This document shows, in pieces, positions 29,951 through 41,160 of a stretch of 50,378 nucleotides of DNA (its first letter is position 1; every line of letters begins with the position of its first letter). The translations under genes and the position numbers were made by a program. Origin of the DNA: Gnomoniopsis sp. IMI 355080. Taxonomy: Eukaryota > Ascomycota > Sordariomycetes > Diaporthales > Gnomoniaceae. The stretch spans positions 1 to 50,378 of the forward strand of contig JAPEVC010000251.1 in the NCBI GenBank assembly GCA_027946555.1. The letters are read 5' to 3'. Below the pieces are notes generated by a model. That model was not told the DNA's origin. It worked only from the letters and a program-made list of their open reading frames with translations, and made no database searches.

Positions 29951-31190
29951 ATTGAATGCGATGGTTGTTGAGGTTGCAAGTCAAGGTTGGGTGTTGTTGG
30001 ATAAAGTTCTAGGAAATGTTTCTGAAGTGGAACTTTTCTCGAGGCGCATTACGGCCTAGTGATTTCAAACCATAACTACTTGGTAATCCACGGCGATCGG
30101 GAGCGGCGAATCCTCGGTCTCGGTAATGTGGCCGAGATCGGGCTAGCTAAGTACCTACCTAGTACAACCTCTGCCCAAGCCACGAGAGATAGGTAAGGGT
30201 TTGCGAGTACCGCTCGTGCTGATATCCGATTCTACTTTGGTCCATGGCCCTGGGAAATGAAACCAAACAAGGTGTACTTGGAAACATATCGGTGTGGTGC
30301 ATAGCTCTAAGTAGTCGTGGGAAACTCCCACATGAAGTGCCGCATGAAGTGTGCTGCTTTGATTGACTTGCGATTGACCCGGACTTTTCGTACTTCGGCG
30401 CCGTTGGAGCTCGAGTCCCCCGCGAAGTGGGCGCTTTCTCAGCGCCCAAAGCTGCACAGCCAGCCTGTAAACGTCATCGGCCCGCCAAGGAAACAGAAGT
30501 CATCACTCTGCACTCTGCTTCTTTTTCGACGACCTCCGGAACAGGTAAACGCATCTGATTTCGCCGGTTGCCAACTTCACAGTAATTTCTCTCCTTCTGA
30601 ATACCCTCGCAATCGTCTCCTTGCAATAGCATCTGTACCAAATAGACGCGCAAAAGCCTTACCAAGCATTCCTCCCACCAATCTTCAGCTGACGATCTTT
30701 TCCGACGTCTCCGCCCGCCCTCTCGGTTCCGAATCCGAATATCTCTGCCAATCTCGCGACTGGCAGCTGCTAATCCATTAGGTCCTGCGCGAAAACAGCC
30801 TCGTCTCGAGAAAACAAACCCATCTTGAACTCGAATCTTTCCTCGACCTGGTATGCGCCGCGAGCTGTGCCCTGTTCATTGTAAACAGCAAGCAAACCGA
30901 GCTGACCCCCCTCCCCCCACTTCATAGCCACGACCACAACCTACAGCATCCGCCCTGACTACGCCAGAGTCACAACCTAAGTTTGTCTCTGACAACTTCA
31001 CTTGGTTCTGTGATCAGTGTCGATTTCCACCTTGCGACCGGAGTGACGCTCCTCTTTGATCGCCATCTGACTACTACCGGCTGCACTCGGATAGCTACCA
31101 TAGCGACGCCTACCAGACCTCTTCGAGCAACACTGTCACACAATCGCCCCTCGTGTAGAGGGCACGTGGGGGAAATACGCTTGAGCCAAA
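29951..31190. other. Divergent promoter region NFS1 / RVS167
   Basis: These 1.24 kb have no supported gene. A 154-codon frame at 30317-30781 has no motif and is crossed by antisense frames. The part from about 30480 to 31190 is pyrimidine-rich and probably includes a long 5' leader of RVS167. CCTACCTAG near 30154 belongs loosely to the palindrome family. Confidence 0.45.
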
Positions 31191-32716
31191 ATGAGTTTCC
31201 GCGGCTTTTCCAAGTCCATAAACCGGGTGCGTTCGAGTCGGGCGACGAGCTGCTAGAGTCGCTTCGAATTGCTAGGCATGGCCACCGACTGACATTTGCT
31301 GTTAGGCACCGCAACAATTCAAGGCCAAATTCAACCTGGGAGAGCACACCAAAGATGCCGTATTCATAGATGCAGAACGTCGCTTTCAGGAGTTGGAGAA
31401 GGAAACCAAGAAGCTGCACGACGAGTCCAAGAAGTATTTTGAGGCCATCAACAATATGTTGCTCCATCAGATCGAGTTCTCCAAGGCCATAGCCGAGATC
31501 TACAAGCCCATTAGCGGCAGGATGTCCGATCCCGACTCTTTGGTCGTCAGGGCGAACCCAGAAGGCGTCGAGGCTTGTGAAGAGTACGAGGCCATTGTGA
31601 AAGATCTGCAAGAGACACTCGCACCCGAGTTGGAAATGATCGAGAGTAGAGTCATTCGACCAGCCACCGAATTGCTGGACGTCATTAAGGTCATCCGAAA
31701 GCAATTGGTCAAGCGCGAACACAAGCAGTTGGACTACGACAGGCACCGCGCCACCTTGAAGAAGCTACAGGACAAGAAGGACCGGACCGCCAAGGACGAG
31801 AAGGCCTTGTGGAAGGCCGAGAATGACTGCGAGTCGTCCACACAAGACTTCAACTACTTCAATGATCTACTCAAGGATGAACTGCCAAAGCTGTTTGTGC
31901 TGGAGAGCGAGTTTATCAAGCCGCTATTCCAAAGCTTCTACTATATGCAGCTGAACATTTTTTACACACTCCACGAGAAGATGCAGCACTGCGACATTGG
32001 GTACTTTGACCTGACCCGCGATATCGAGGAGGCTTTCATAGCAAAACGTGGGGATATTCAGGAGCAGGCCGAGAAACTCTCCATTGTCAAGTTCAAGACT
32101 ACTGGCATGAAGCGGCCGCCGAAATACCAGCCGAAACCAACACTCGGAAGTTCCACCCAGCCAGCGGGTCTGCTCACACAGGGCACCGGAGATGGCGTCG
32201 AGTCGAGCAATGGCAGTTACGCACCCTCCGAGTCAGCCTCGGCAGCAGCGTCATTAAAGTCGCCGTTGTCTCTCAGGCCAGCGGGCTCAGCGTCCAAGCT
32301 CGGCAGTCACTCGCACTCCAACAGCGTCGAAAATCCACCGCCACCATACACCGCCGGCCTCTCGTCTCCACCCCTGACCAGCCCGAAGTCCGGGTCCCTT
32401 GCTGCTGCCGCGGCTGCTAAGGCCAAGCCGCCACCACCGAAGCCAAAGCCTAGCAGACTGAGCGGTGCACCGACCGTTGAGACGGTGACCGCTCTGTATG
32501 ATTATTCGGCACAGGCGGAAGGGGATTTGAGTTTCCGCGCAGGTGAGGTCATCGAGATTGTGAGCAGGACGCAGAACGAGAATGAGTGGTGGATTGGCAA
32601 GTTGCAAGGCAGACAGGGGCAATTTCCAGGTCAGTGCGAGAATCTGTCGTTGTTGACATTGAAGAACAATGCACTAACATCATTCAAATCAAGGCAACTA
32701 TGTCAAGCTCAATTGA
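31191..32716 (+). CDS. RVS167: BAR and SH3 domain protein, amphiphysin-like (Rvs167)
   Basis: Membrane-bending protein acting with actin at endocytic sites. Exons 31191-31226, 31306-32629 and 32694-32716 give 460 residues. The tiny first exon encodes MSFRGFSKSINR, the conserved amphipathic N-terminal helix; the last exon encodes only GNYVKLN, the end of the SH3 domain. Introns are 79 nt (GTGCGT...TTAG) and 64 nt (GTCAGT...AAG). The BAR domain spans about 15-240 and is helical and charged (FQELEKETKKLHDESKKYFE). A Ser/Pro/Ala-rich linker with PPPPKPKPS follows, then the SH3 domain from TVTALYDYSAQAEGDLSFRA to the C-terminus with the NEWWIGKLQGRQGQFPGNYV motif. A plus-strand frame starting at 31393 misses both ends. 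Confidence 0.94.
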
Positions 32717-34339
32717 GCTTCTGAGATGCGTTGATTGAAGAGTCACTCTCGGTATAAAGAAGAGCCGCATAGTGGGATAGGACCGGTCACATGCATGGAT
32801 CTTTGCTCGTTCGCCTGGAGTCATGGGAGAAATAACAGCATATGGGGTTTTGCGAATACCCACACCGGTCTGCTTTCTTCCGGTTCTTGTACTTGGGCGT
32901 TTTCAGATTGGGGGCCAGCACTTTTGTCCGTTCGCACAATTTCACCTAATGCATCATTGGTGAAGTGTAGCAAGACAGATTTGAGATATGTTCCCCCTCG
33001 GGAGGCTCCCCGTCTAGGAAGAGTCAAGAGGTCTCTCGCTTGATTGTGGTGTTTGATATAGGTGTTGGATGCTTCACACCGACGTTAGTGGCGTAAGGCA
33101 TTATTGAGCCTCGAGACTGCCATAATCCGCCTCCCATCAGCTTCTGATTGTAATTTGCTGCCCTGTTTGTCGTGTCTCAAAGATGTGTCTGGTGCTTGCT
33201 CTCTCGCAAGATTTTCCCCATCTGTCCCACATTGACGATGCCTTTGGGTGGCTCCACTGAGAGCCTGATGAGAATATACCAGGGTGAACGGAAAGCTGTG
33301 GTAAGATGTACTTGCAGACTTGGCTTGTTTATAAATGGTCTTGTGTTGTTCTTCTTGAGGCTCATGTGGTTTGGTACTGACCACCTGATGCACTAGAATG
33401 TCTGCTTAAAGTCTAGCAGCTGAGTACCTATGCTTGGCCCCCAAGCTACATGTTGCTGACCGACTTCTATCAGCTATAACCTGATGAGCGGGACTATTGT
33501 AAAGCCTCGGCAGGAGGACTCCGAGGGAGGCCTTTAAAATCTGACATGCATATAAGCACCACGACAAAGGTACCAGGCACGTTTGTGCACTTGTGTGCAT
33601 ATATATCACGTCAGAGAAGCGAAACAGTTGCAGGTCTGTCAGAGCACGTTTCCCGCATGTGTTGAGCACGTTGTTAGTTCACGTGAGGTATACGAGGAGG
33701 TATAGCAGATGCGGGTCAGATGGCTAAGATGTTGCTATCCCCTGCTCGCCGTGGAAGCGAGGTGCTTTTTTGATGAGCGAAGACAAAGAAGGCAGCCACT
33801 TACCCAGAGGCTCAGGTGAGAATCTACGATCCCGGAAAACCCCCGCAAAAATATGCCTTGGGCCGCAAGAGTGCCTCGTGTATGTTCGGTTGGTTGCATA
33901 TGGAATGCAGAAAGTGCTGGCTACCGCATGTTTCTGTAAGGCTACACTGCCTGACTCCTTGTATCAAGGCTGAAACTAACGCCAACTTTTGATTCTCCCG
34001 CGCCTTGATATCAAGGTTCTCCTCTTCTCCCTCCCAGCTGTTATACCTGGTATGTAAATTTGGGGCTTGATTTATGATATAGGTCCCAGGGATTGTCACC
34101 ACGATACTGCAAAAGGCCTTATCCAATTCGTGGCCGATGTTTTTTCAGCCCCCATTGAAACCTTCCACGGCATAACAAGCGTATAATTACATGTGTACAG
34201 TGCTGTAAAAACTATGTTGTTCTGCCGATCTGGCCTGTTGTAGGACCTATCACCGTATCTTACTGGCCGCGAGGCTCTCACCGGTGATGAAAGTGCAATA
34301 TTTTTATTCTCTTCCCGATCTCCAATGTCTTCTTCTCCA
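32717..34339. other. Convergent 3' region, no gene seen
   Basis: This 1.6-kb gap lies between the stop codons of RVS167 and the F-box gene. Only short frames on both strands occur; no family, tRNA or repeat of note. Confidence 0.5.
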
Positions 34340-36667
34340 CTAGGTCTTCCTTTGTTTTGCAAAGTCGGGCAGCCCATTAAATCCAATGCGTATCTCTTGG
34401 TACATGGCGGGGAGCACCCGCGCGCACTGCAGCTCGCCTTCCTCGCTCTCGTGAGGCATATCCTCCGGCGACGAGCATGACCACGTAGCATCTGCTGCAC
34501 CTGCACCGAGCTCTTCGTCTCCAGACGGATAACCAGCCATCCTCTGCGGGGACAAGCTCTTATCAGTGGCCCACATGGCTGCGAAGTCATCCGCCTCAGG
34601 TGTCACGGCGACCTCCTTCCCTTTGTTGTCCTTGTCCTTGCAGGCCTCGTTCACTTCGATGAAAGGCTCTCCGCATAGTTCCGCCTGTGGAATCGTCTCT
34701 TGCACGTTTGATATTGTTGTCATGCCGGTCTCCTGTTCCGGTGTAGCACCTTCACACAGTCCCTCATACATGCCCCATTCCTGCACCCCTCGTAGCTTGA
34801 TCGCGGGGTCAAATCCTAGGAAGACCACAGCCTGCACGCCATCTGCATTACTCCCCGTGCTATAAACGAATGAACGCTCATCCCACGTCCCATGTACATT
34901 TCCCATATGCGAGGGAGGATTCATTATTCCCTCGAGTAGGTGTAGGGCTCCCGCGTCGGGCCCTTCTGGCCTTGGGGGCCAGAACATAATTTCGTTGGCA
35001 CCTGAATCCTTGTAGAGGTGCTTGATACGCTCCGTGTGCGTTAATACCTTGTCGAACGCAGGGGAGTCTGGGGAAAGGGCAGAGGCTGGTACGGCGTGAC
35101 GGGCGCCGGCACGGAGCTTGAGCTGGGGCGTAGTGGCAGAGGGATCCTCGACTAGATCGAGGAAGGTTTGAGACGCGGCGTGATAGGATCGCACGGGGCA
35201 TTTACTGAAAGTGAATAGTAGGGCGGTCGAGGCGTCGTCGCCGATATGAGTGTTGTAAGGATCGCGGGAGCGTATGGTGGTTCCAGTGGGAGGGGTCCAG
35301 CTGGTACGCACGCGCGGCCCAGCCGCTAGGCGCGCTGAGTCTGGTGGACCATTGACGGTACTGCCGTAGCTCATATTATTGGTAAAAGTGCTGGGGTGAT
35401 CGATGGGTTCTGGAGCGTTAATATTCCCGCTCTGAATATACTCGCCGCAGGCATTCATCTTTGGGCCGAGTTCCAGGTCAGTCGTATAATATGTTCTCTG
35501 GCTCGAACTGCTCCCATGTAACCATTCTTTACGGGATTCCAATATCTGCAGTTTGCCTGTTTGCTCGTTCTTGATAAGGCGTATGAAGGACCACCTATCG
35601 TCTATGGGCCCTTCGGCGTGCTGGCGACGCCACATCTTGTGCCTGATCGATCTCCTTGTTTCTTTGGGGCTCGCGTTGCCAACAGGGAAGCAAAAGCAGT
35701 GGTAGTAAGAGGTCCAATCCACCTCATCAACCTCGAAGCTTGTCTGGTTCGATAGGCCGTAGAAATGCCCATCTATGATCTCAAAGCATATCGACTGCCC
35801 TAGATCGCTTCCCACCATATCCATAAGATGGACCTTTTGGTCGAGCCACTCATCCCTACGAATATTGTAGCTCATAAGCACCCATCTCCGGTATCCATCC
35901 TCCCCGAACTCGGATTGGGTACCGTAGTAAAGAAAATTAGTGTCGTTGCGAACAAAGATCTTATGAGTTGACTCCAGGGACGGGGAAACCGACAGCAGTT
36001 CCCGCTCGTCTACGTCGAAGACGAGCAGCCAATGTTCATGCGCTCGTGTGTATAGACATGTAAGCAACCCTTCAGCATAGTGCAGCAACTGTAGCCTGTA
36101 CCGCTTACGGTGTCGGGTCTCACCGAACGCTTCTTGTAGTAAGCTGCGGAGGTCCACGACGGTTTCGGTGCTACCGGCCCGGTGCAAGTCAAGCACGCGC
36201 AGCGTCCGGTCCTGGATGTAGCATAGTACACCGCCTTTATAAAGCCAGCTTTCAGCTACAGCAACAATGGCAGCGGTGAAGGGAGCCGCGGCGCGGATGG
36301 CCTGTCGACGTTTCACGAGGCGCCGAAGAGCCCTGGCCCATCTATCTTCACGCTGTGCTTCTTGAACTTCGTATGTGCCAGAGGCGAGGGTCTGGGTCAT
36401 GTCAGCTGAAGCTCGTGAAGAAAAGTATCCCGTGAGAGATGGTTCTGAAGGTGACAAATTATGCAATGGTGAGGTGATCGATAATTTGCAGGTAGTCCAG
36501 TGGATCCATATGAGAGCACTTACCTCGAGCAAGGTTTTACAGCTTCTGTCATCGCGTATCAAGTATTGAAAACGCTGGCATGATAGAGCCAAGTTGAAGA
36601 TGTCTTCCAGGTCGAGAGATTGTGTGACTATAGAGACCACCTCGTAGGGAAGACTTCTGAGAGCCAT
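34340..36667 (-). CDS. Large F-box domain protein
   Basis: Probably the substrate adaptor of an SCF ubiquitin ligase. The F-box lies at the N-terminus (residues 3-37, starting LPYEVVSIVTQSLDLEDIF, then LALSCQRFQYLIRD). I model two exons, 36524-36667 and 34340-36391, giving 731 residues. The 132-nt intron (GTAAGT...CCCAG) has no stop and is a multiple of three, so the genomic frame reads through to 775 residues. The spliced joint LLE-TLASGTYEVQEA leads into RRLVKRRQAIRAAAPFTAA and a beta-rich region (WLYKGGVLCYIQDRTLRVLD), as in a family of fungal F-box proteins with a propeller-like body. The last 150 residues are acidic and disordered. The target is unknown. Confidence 0.8.
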   Translation of the reverse strand: MALRSLPYEVVSIVTQSLDLEDIFNLALSCQRFQYLIRDDRSCKTLLEVSALIWIHWTTCKLSITSPLHNLSPSEPSLTGYFSSRASADMTQTLASGTYEVQEAQREDRWARALRRLVKRRQAIRAAAPFTAAIVAVAESWLYKGGVLCYIQDRTLRVLDLHRAGSTETVVDLRSLLQEAFGETRHRKRYRLQLLHYAEGLLTCLYTRAHEHWLLVFDVDERELLSVSPSLESTHKIFVRNDTNFLYYGTQSEFGEDGYRRWVLMSYNIRRDEWLDQKVHLMDMVGSDLGQSICFEIIDGHFYGLSNQTSFEVDEVDWTSYYHCFCFPVGNASPKETRRSIRHKMWRRQHAEGPIDDRWSFIRLIKNEQTGKLQILESRKEWLHGSSSSQRTYYTTDLELGPKMNACGEYIQSGNINAPEPIDHPSTFTNNMSYGSTVNGPPDSARLAAGPRVRTSWTPPTGTTIRSRDPYNTHIGDDASTALLFTFSKCPVRSYHAASQTFLDLVEDPSATTPQLKLRAGARHAVPASALSPDSPAFDKVLTHTERIKHLYKDSGANEIMFWPPRPEGPDAGALHLLEGIMNPPSHMGNVHGTWDERSFVYSTGSNADGVQAVVFLGFDPAIKLRGVQEWGMYEGLCEGATPEQETGMTTISNVQETIPQAELCGEPFIEVNEACKDKDNKGKEVAVTPEADDFAAMWATDKSLSPQRMAGYPSGDEELGAGAADATWSCSSPEDMPHESEEGELQCARVLPAMYQEIRIGFNGLPDFAKQRKT

Positions 36668-37870
36668 GGTCTATCCTGTCTGATGTGATGAATGCGCGCG
36701 CCATTGGGCAAATCTTACGCAAGGGACATTTCCCCTGCGAGATAACGATATATGCGATGGTTCGAGAATGGCATTGAACAAAGATGGAGGGGGTCAGCAG
36801 ATGTCGTACATAACAGCTGGACAGACTGGCTTCATAAATGAATGTAAAGATTCAAATCTAAAGATTGAGGCTCTTGGTGGAGTACGTAGTAGCTTTCAAG
36901 GATGATGCAATTTCGTGGAGAGGTAATAATAAGGCTAGCAGTGAGGCCCCCTCCAGGGCTCTTGGTTCCACGTAGCTTCGAGCCTTGAATCAAGTGGCAC
37001 CTCTTCGAAAGCCTCGTGATCCGCAAATTTAAGTTGTTTTGTCATTCGAGCTTGATTTAGATGAGGATGATTCCATGGCATCGTTCAGCCATTGCGCTGC
37101 CCAGAATGTGTAAGCTGACGGAATCCAGTGCAAGGTCAGATTCAATGAGAATGAGATACTGTGTTGATTGAGATGGCCGCTATGCTCGCGAGTGCGAGTC
37201 CTGGCCAGACTGCCAGATTGTATAAAACCAATCATTATGAGACAGTACGGAATGGAACGAAATTGCTCTAGTGTTGCGCATGACGAGGTCATAATGAGGC
37301 TCTGCGGTGTTCAGGCGATACTTGCCGGGGACAAGGATGCCAATCCTGTCGTGTATGCCTATGTGATCCGGAAGGCAGGGTGCCATTCTCGCACTGTATG
37401 TATGTAAAAGCAATGATGCTGAAAAGGAGTCGTCCTCGGCGTCCCTATCAGCTGCAACAAGTAAGGCTGGATAATGTGGGTGGCACGCACACAGGATGAG
37501 AAAAACGAATGGTTGTCGAGGGGGAGGCCTGGTCAATTTGAGACATGGATCATCCTTGAAAAGGTTACCACCTTCAACCTGCAACTTTGCCTCTAACTGG
37601 GTCTAGCGCTCGCACTTAATGGCCTACCATGCTATAACATGCGGCTCTGCGATGCCCAGGTGTCCAGGTGTCCGGTTGTCCTCGGTGTGTGAGTGCACCT
37701 TACTGTCAGAGCCTCTCAAGGAAGGTGAATACTCTAGTCATTTTTTCGAATTGACTTCTCCATTTTCAGCCTCAAACTTCGCCACCCAACCGTACCCAAC
37801 GGACCGAATCATACAGCTGAAGTCCATCCAATATCAAATCTAACAGTGATTACGGGGGAAATTGCAAAAG

Positions 37871-37910
37871 TGCAGAGCTGCAGAGCCGCAGAGCCGCAGA
37901 GCCGCAGAAC
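37871..37910 (+). repeat. 8-nt tandem repeat, five units of (T/C)GCAGAGC
   Basis: Two TGCAGAGC units, two CGCAGAGC units and one CGCAGAAC unit stand in direct succession. This is a short, slightly degenerate minisatellite, likely length-variable between strains. Confidence 0.85.
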
Positions 37911-39368
37911 CGCGTGTTGAGAAGTACTAAACATTTTGCAGATTTCGCCCGCCATCGGAGCACTTGACGTATCGCAAGGCGATCAGATATCCCCACAAGA
38001 ACCTCAACTTGTCGCGGACCATTTCCGGTGGTTTCCCGCAGCCTGCAAGTGGCCCAAACCGGCCAGATGTAGAGCACGGATGCGGCGAGCCAGAGCCACC
38101 ATGCTCTCAGTGAAGGTTTCGACTTGTTGCCAAGAAAATGACGGCCTGTTCTTGGACTCTCAAATGATTTGAATCCTCCGTATCCATCGTACCACCGGGA
38201 CAAGTAAGGGCACTGCATCAGCTGCGTTTGCCTTGGGGCCTTTTGCCACGGGTATAGTCGAAATCGACACATCAGCAAGGACGGCAAGGCTTTACACAAA
38301 ATACTAAACCTTACTGTGATAAGGCTCCGTTGCATGGCTTGAGAAGCTGACCCGAAGCCATCCGACGTCGCCGACAAACGTTGAGCAGCGAATGGCCTAC
38401 ATCAGATCACCATGGATCGAACGCCAATGGTATGATAGGACGGAATGATACATCACGAGCTCGCGGGACAAGGTTCAGTCTATCCGGGCCTACTGCTTGG
38501 CTTGACGTTTTAGCCTGTATCTTCACTCGACTAATTGACGGGCCGCGACCCAAGCCTTGTCGTCAGAATGGGACCCACAAGTCTCGTATAAGCTTCCCCG
38601 AAGGCTGCAGCGGCGCAGCCGTCCGAATTTGGCTTTGAGGGGTTCAATAGTGCTTCTGCTAGAGCCAAGATGGCTGGTTTAGTAGACAAGGCTGGGCTGG
38701 AGAAGTGTCTAGGCTCCAGTACTTTGGACTGTGGAGATGTTGAAGATCACCAGAGATGGAGACACTATGCATCTCCGATTCGGAATTTTCGGCAGCATAC
38801 ACCTCTTGGGCGTTGGCAGCACCTACCCGGGGAAATATCGGAGTGATTACTTTTTTTTTGTGTTTTGTGCCGGAGTTTATGAGCAGAACCGAGGCATACC
38901 AACGAATCTGATGTACTATGCATGTGTAAAGCGAATTTCGGTTGGAATCGAGACATGACCAAGTCACAATTCACAGGTCGGACCGTTCAAAGCTTGGAGC
39001 AACTCAGATAATTAACGCTCTAATAGGTCCAATAAGGAAAAGCTGGTGGTCGTGCCAGTCACCCAGTTTACCCAAGGCGATTCGCAAGCAACGAGCAGCG
39101 ACCACCACCTTGTGAGAACCACTAGGGTATGTTACGCCTGGTCTGAGTGTCAGAGAAGGCACTTGAGGCGATGGCCTCGGCATCGCTAAAATGGTATTCT
39201 GAGTTCGGAAGACTGGGGCGATAGACGCCTCAGTCACAGGTAAAGATCCGGGCCCCCAGGGAATTCCAGGTAGACGGCTGGCCATTAAAAAATGCATGTG
39301 ATCTTTTAGTCACCATCGTACCATCTGCTTAGGCAAATCGAAGAGGATAAGGCGAGAAAATAATACAC

Positions 39369-39376
39369 ACCTAGGT
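39369..39376. repeat. ACCTAGGT palindrome
   Basis: Eight-base palindrome followed by AGTAG, one of the dispersed ACCTAGGT family in intergenic DNA. Confidence 0.7.
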
Positions 39377-41160
39377 AGTAGACGTCTAGACGTTCGTGAT
39401 TCGGGCTTTTCAAGCTGCATTGCCTGGACTCCGGACTCATTCAGATCAACGAATAATCAAGGCTACTTGACAAAATTGGAATGTAATCTACTTGGTTGCA
39501 TATGGGTTGGGATATCACATTCACACGGACGAATACTGATGCCTTGAGAAACCTTCCTTGACAGTGTGAGGTTTAATTTGCTCAAACTGCCTACGAGTGG
39601 CATTACCTCCGATCTCCATACCAAATGTCAATCTTCAACGACTGACCTATTTACCAACTTACTTATATGAATTCACCTCAACTGAAACTTTATTTGAGAA
39701 TCTGATCAGACTTCCGTGATCGAGTCTTTGACTATAATCTGGAATGACAATAGACAAGACGCAGGCTGGGACGAACATCTTCCAAGGTTGTTTAGGAATT
39801 CAGAAACAAAGTCAATCTCCCGATTATTCTTATTCCCGAATTACCAGGTGCCTCGGACTACCAAGCGAGACAATCACTTACTGACCCAAATGAACCAACA
39901 GCAAACACGTCAAAGGCTCCACCTTCCAAGTTGCAACGGTAGAGCCGAAGCCTAAAATAGACTTCCCAGTCCAAAAATTTAGGTTATAAGCCTGAAAAAC
40001 TTGAAGGCCAAACATACGATGTACAAACTCTGCATATAAGAGAAGCGGTCCTCGCATGATGGCTCCATCCATGACCCGTGGACATGCGCCCTCGGATACG
40101 ACAGGTCATGCGGCACAACGCCGTGCCGCACAACAATCAAGGTCATGCAATTGATACCATTTTTTGAGCCAATCATGATTCATACAGTGTTACTCCGTTG
40201 GTAACATCACAGTTGGATACCTTGATTCGTGAACCCAATCAGCAAACACGTTGGCTTTAGCCTTTGACCGTATCGAATGCGGCACGACCAAGGGAACGGA
40301 TGTTTGCCCTGGATGCACCTCAACGAAACGATGGGTGTTGATCATCTTGTAATCATCTCCTGCTATCTGCTTCGACCTTTGAACCTTAAGCTGGAAATTG
40401 GTCGAATGCAGCCCACGTTCATACCTATCTAGATACCGTATGGAATTACTTTATGAATCGATATATCAGTTATGCACCTAAATGCCTTCCCGTCCAATTT
40501 ATGTGAGAGGTTCTTCTTTTTTTCCCGGTGCCTAGACTCCTCCGTTTGCTTCGAGACGAATTCTGGCCCGGGCAAATCTTTACGATGATGGCTCCTCTCG
40601 GTACCCAAACAAATCGAGTATCTGTAGCGTCGTATACCTCTTCATCTCTGTCTTGATTGTTTCGTCTTCATCTTCATCTTCTCGAGATTTCGTCATCTAT
40701 GAGCTTCTCGCGGCGTGCCTTCCTCCCTTCGACGCGCCTTCTGTTTTCGTGATACCTTCAAGAAGTTGGCCTACCCGCCGCCCAGACTACCTGTTAAATC
40801 TGCCTGCACAATGGAAATGTGGCCTGTAGAGCGAAAATTTGGCCTGCACAACGGTGATGCAGTGATTCCTTACATGTGGCCTTTCAGAAGAATGTGCTAT
40901 AATGTTAATCGTTGGCAGATCCTCCCAATCTCCGCCACGGTAGGCATGCAGGCTTCACAAAGTGGTAGGGCTAGGCGCGCCAAGCCAGCTGTGGGAGTTC
41001 GGTGCGGTCCCTGCAAGGCGGTGAATCAGTAAGCAAACACACCGTAAAATCGGCACTAACAAGCCTAAAAGTCAATGTGGATATTGCACTCCCAACCACC
41101 GCCACCGGTCCACCACACCAACGTCAACGAGCTTGTATCGTTGAGAGGCAGGAAGAGTTC

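Larger units (their letters stand above)
36668..41160. other. Gene-free 4.5 kb region
   Basis: This is the longest stretch without a supported gene. Frames reach 175 codons (37850-38377, minus) but carry no motif and overlap others. It holds an 8-nt tandem repeat at 37871-37910, an ACCTAGGT palindrome at 39369-39376, and an imperfect 13-base direct repeat (GCCTGCACAATGG / GCCTGCACAACGG) near 40802 and 40844. The last few hundred bases are pyrimidine-rich and should be the promoter of the methyltransferase gene. A non-coding RNA or decayed gene cannot be excluded. Confidence 0.45.

Noticed and set aside
30317..30781. 154-codon frame between NFS1 and RVS167
   Set aside because: No motif; it lies in a divergent promoter with overlapping frames on the other strand.
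37850..38377. 175-codon minus-strand frame in the gene-free interval
   Set aside because: Includes the 8-nt tandem repeat, shows no family features and no splice partners.
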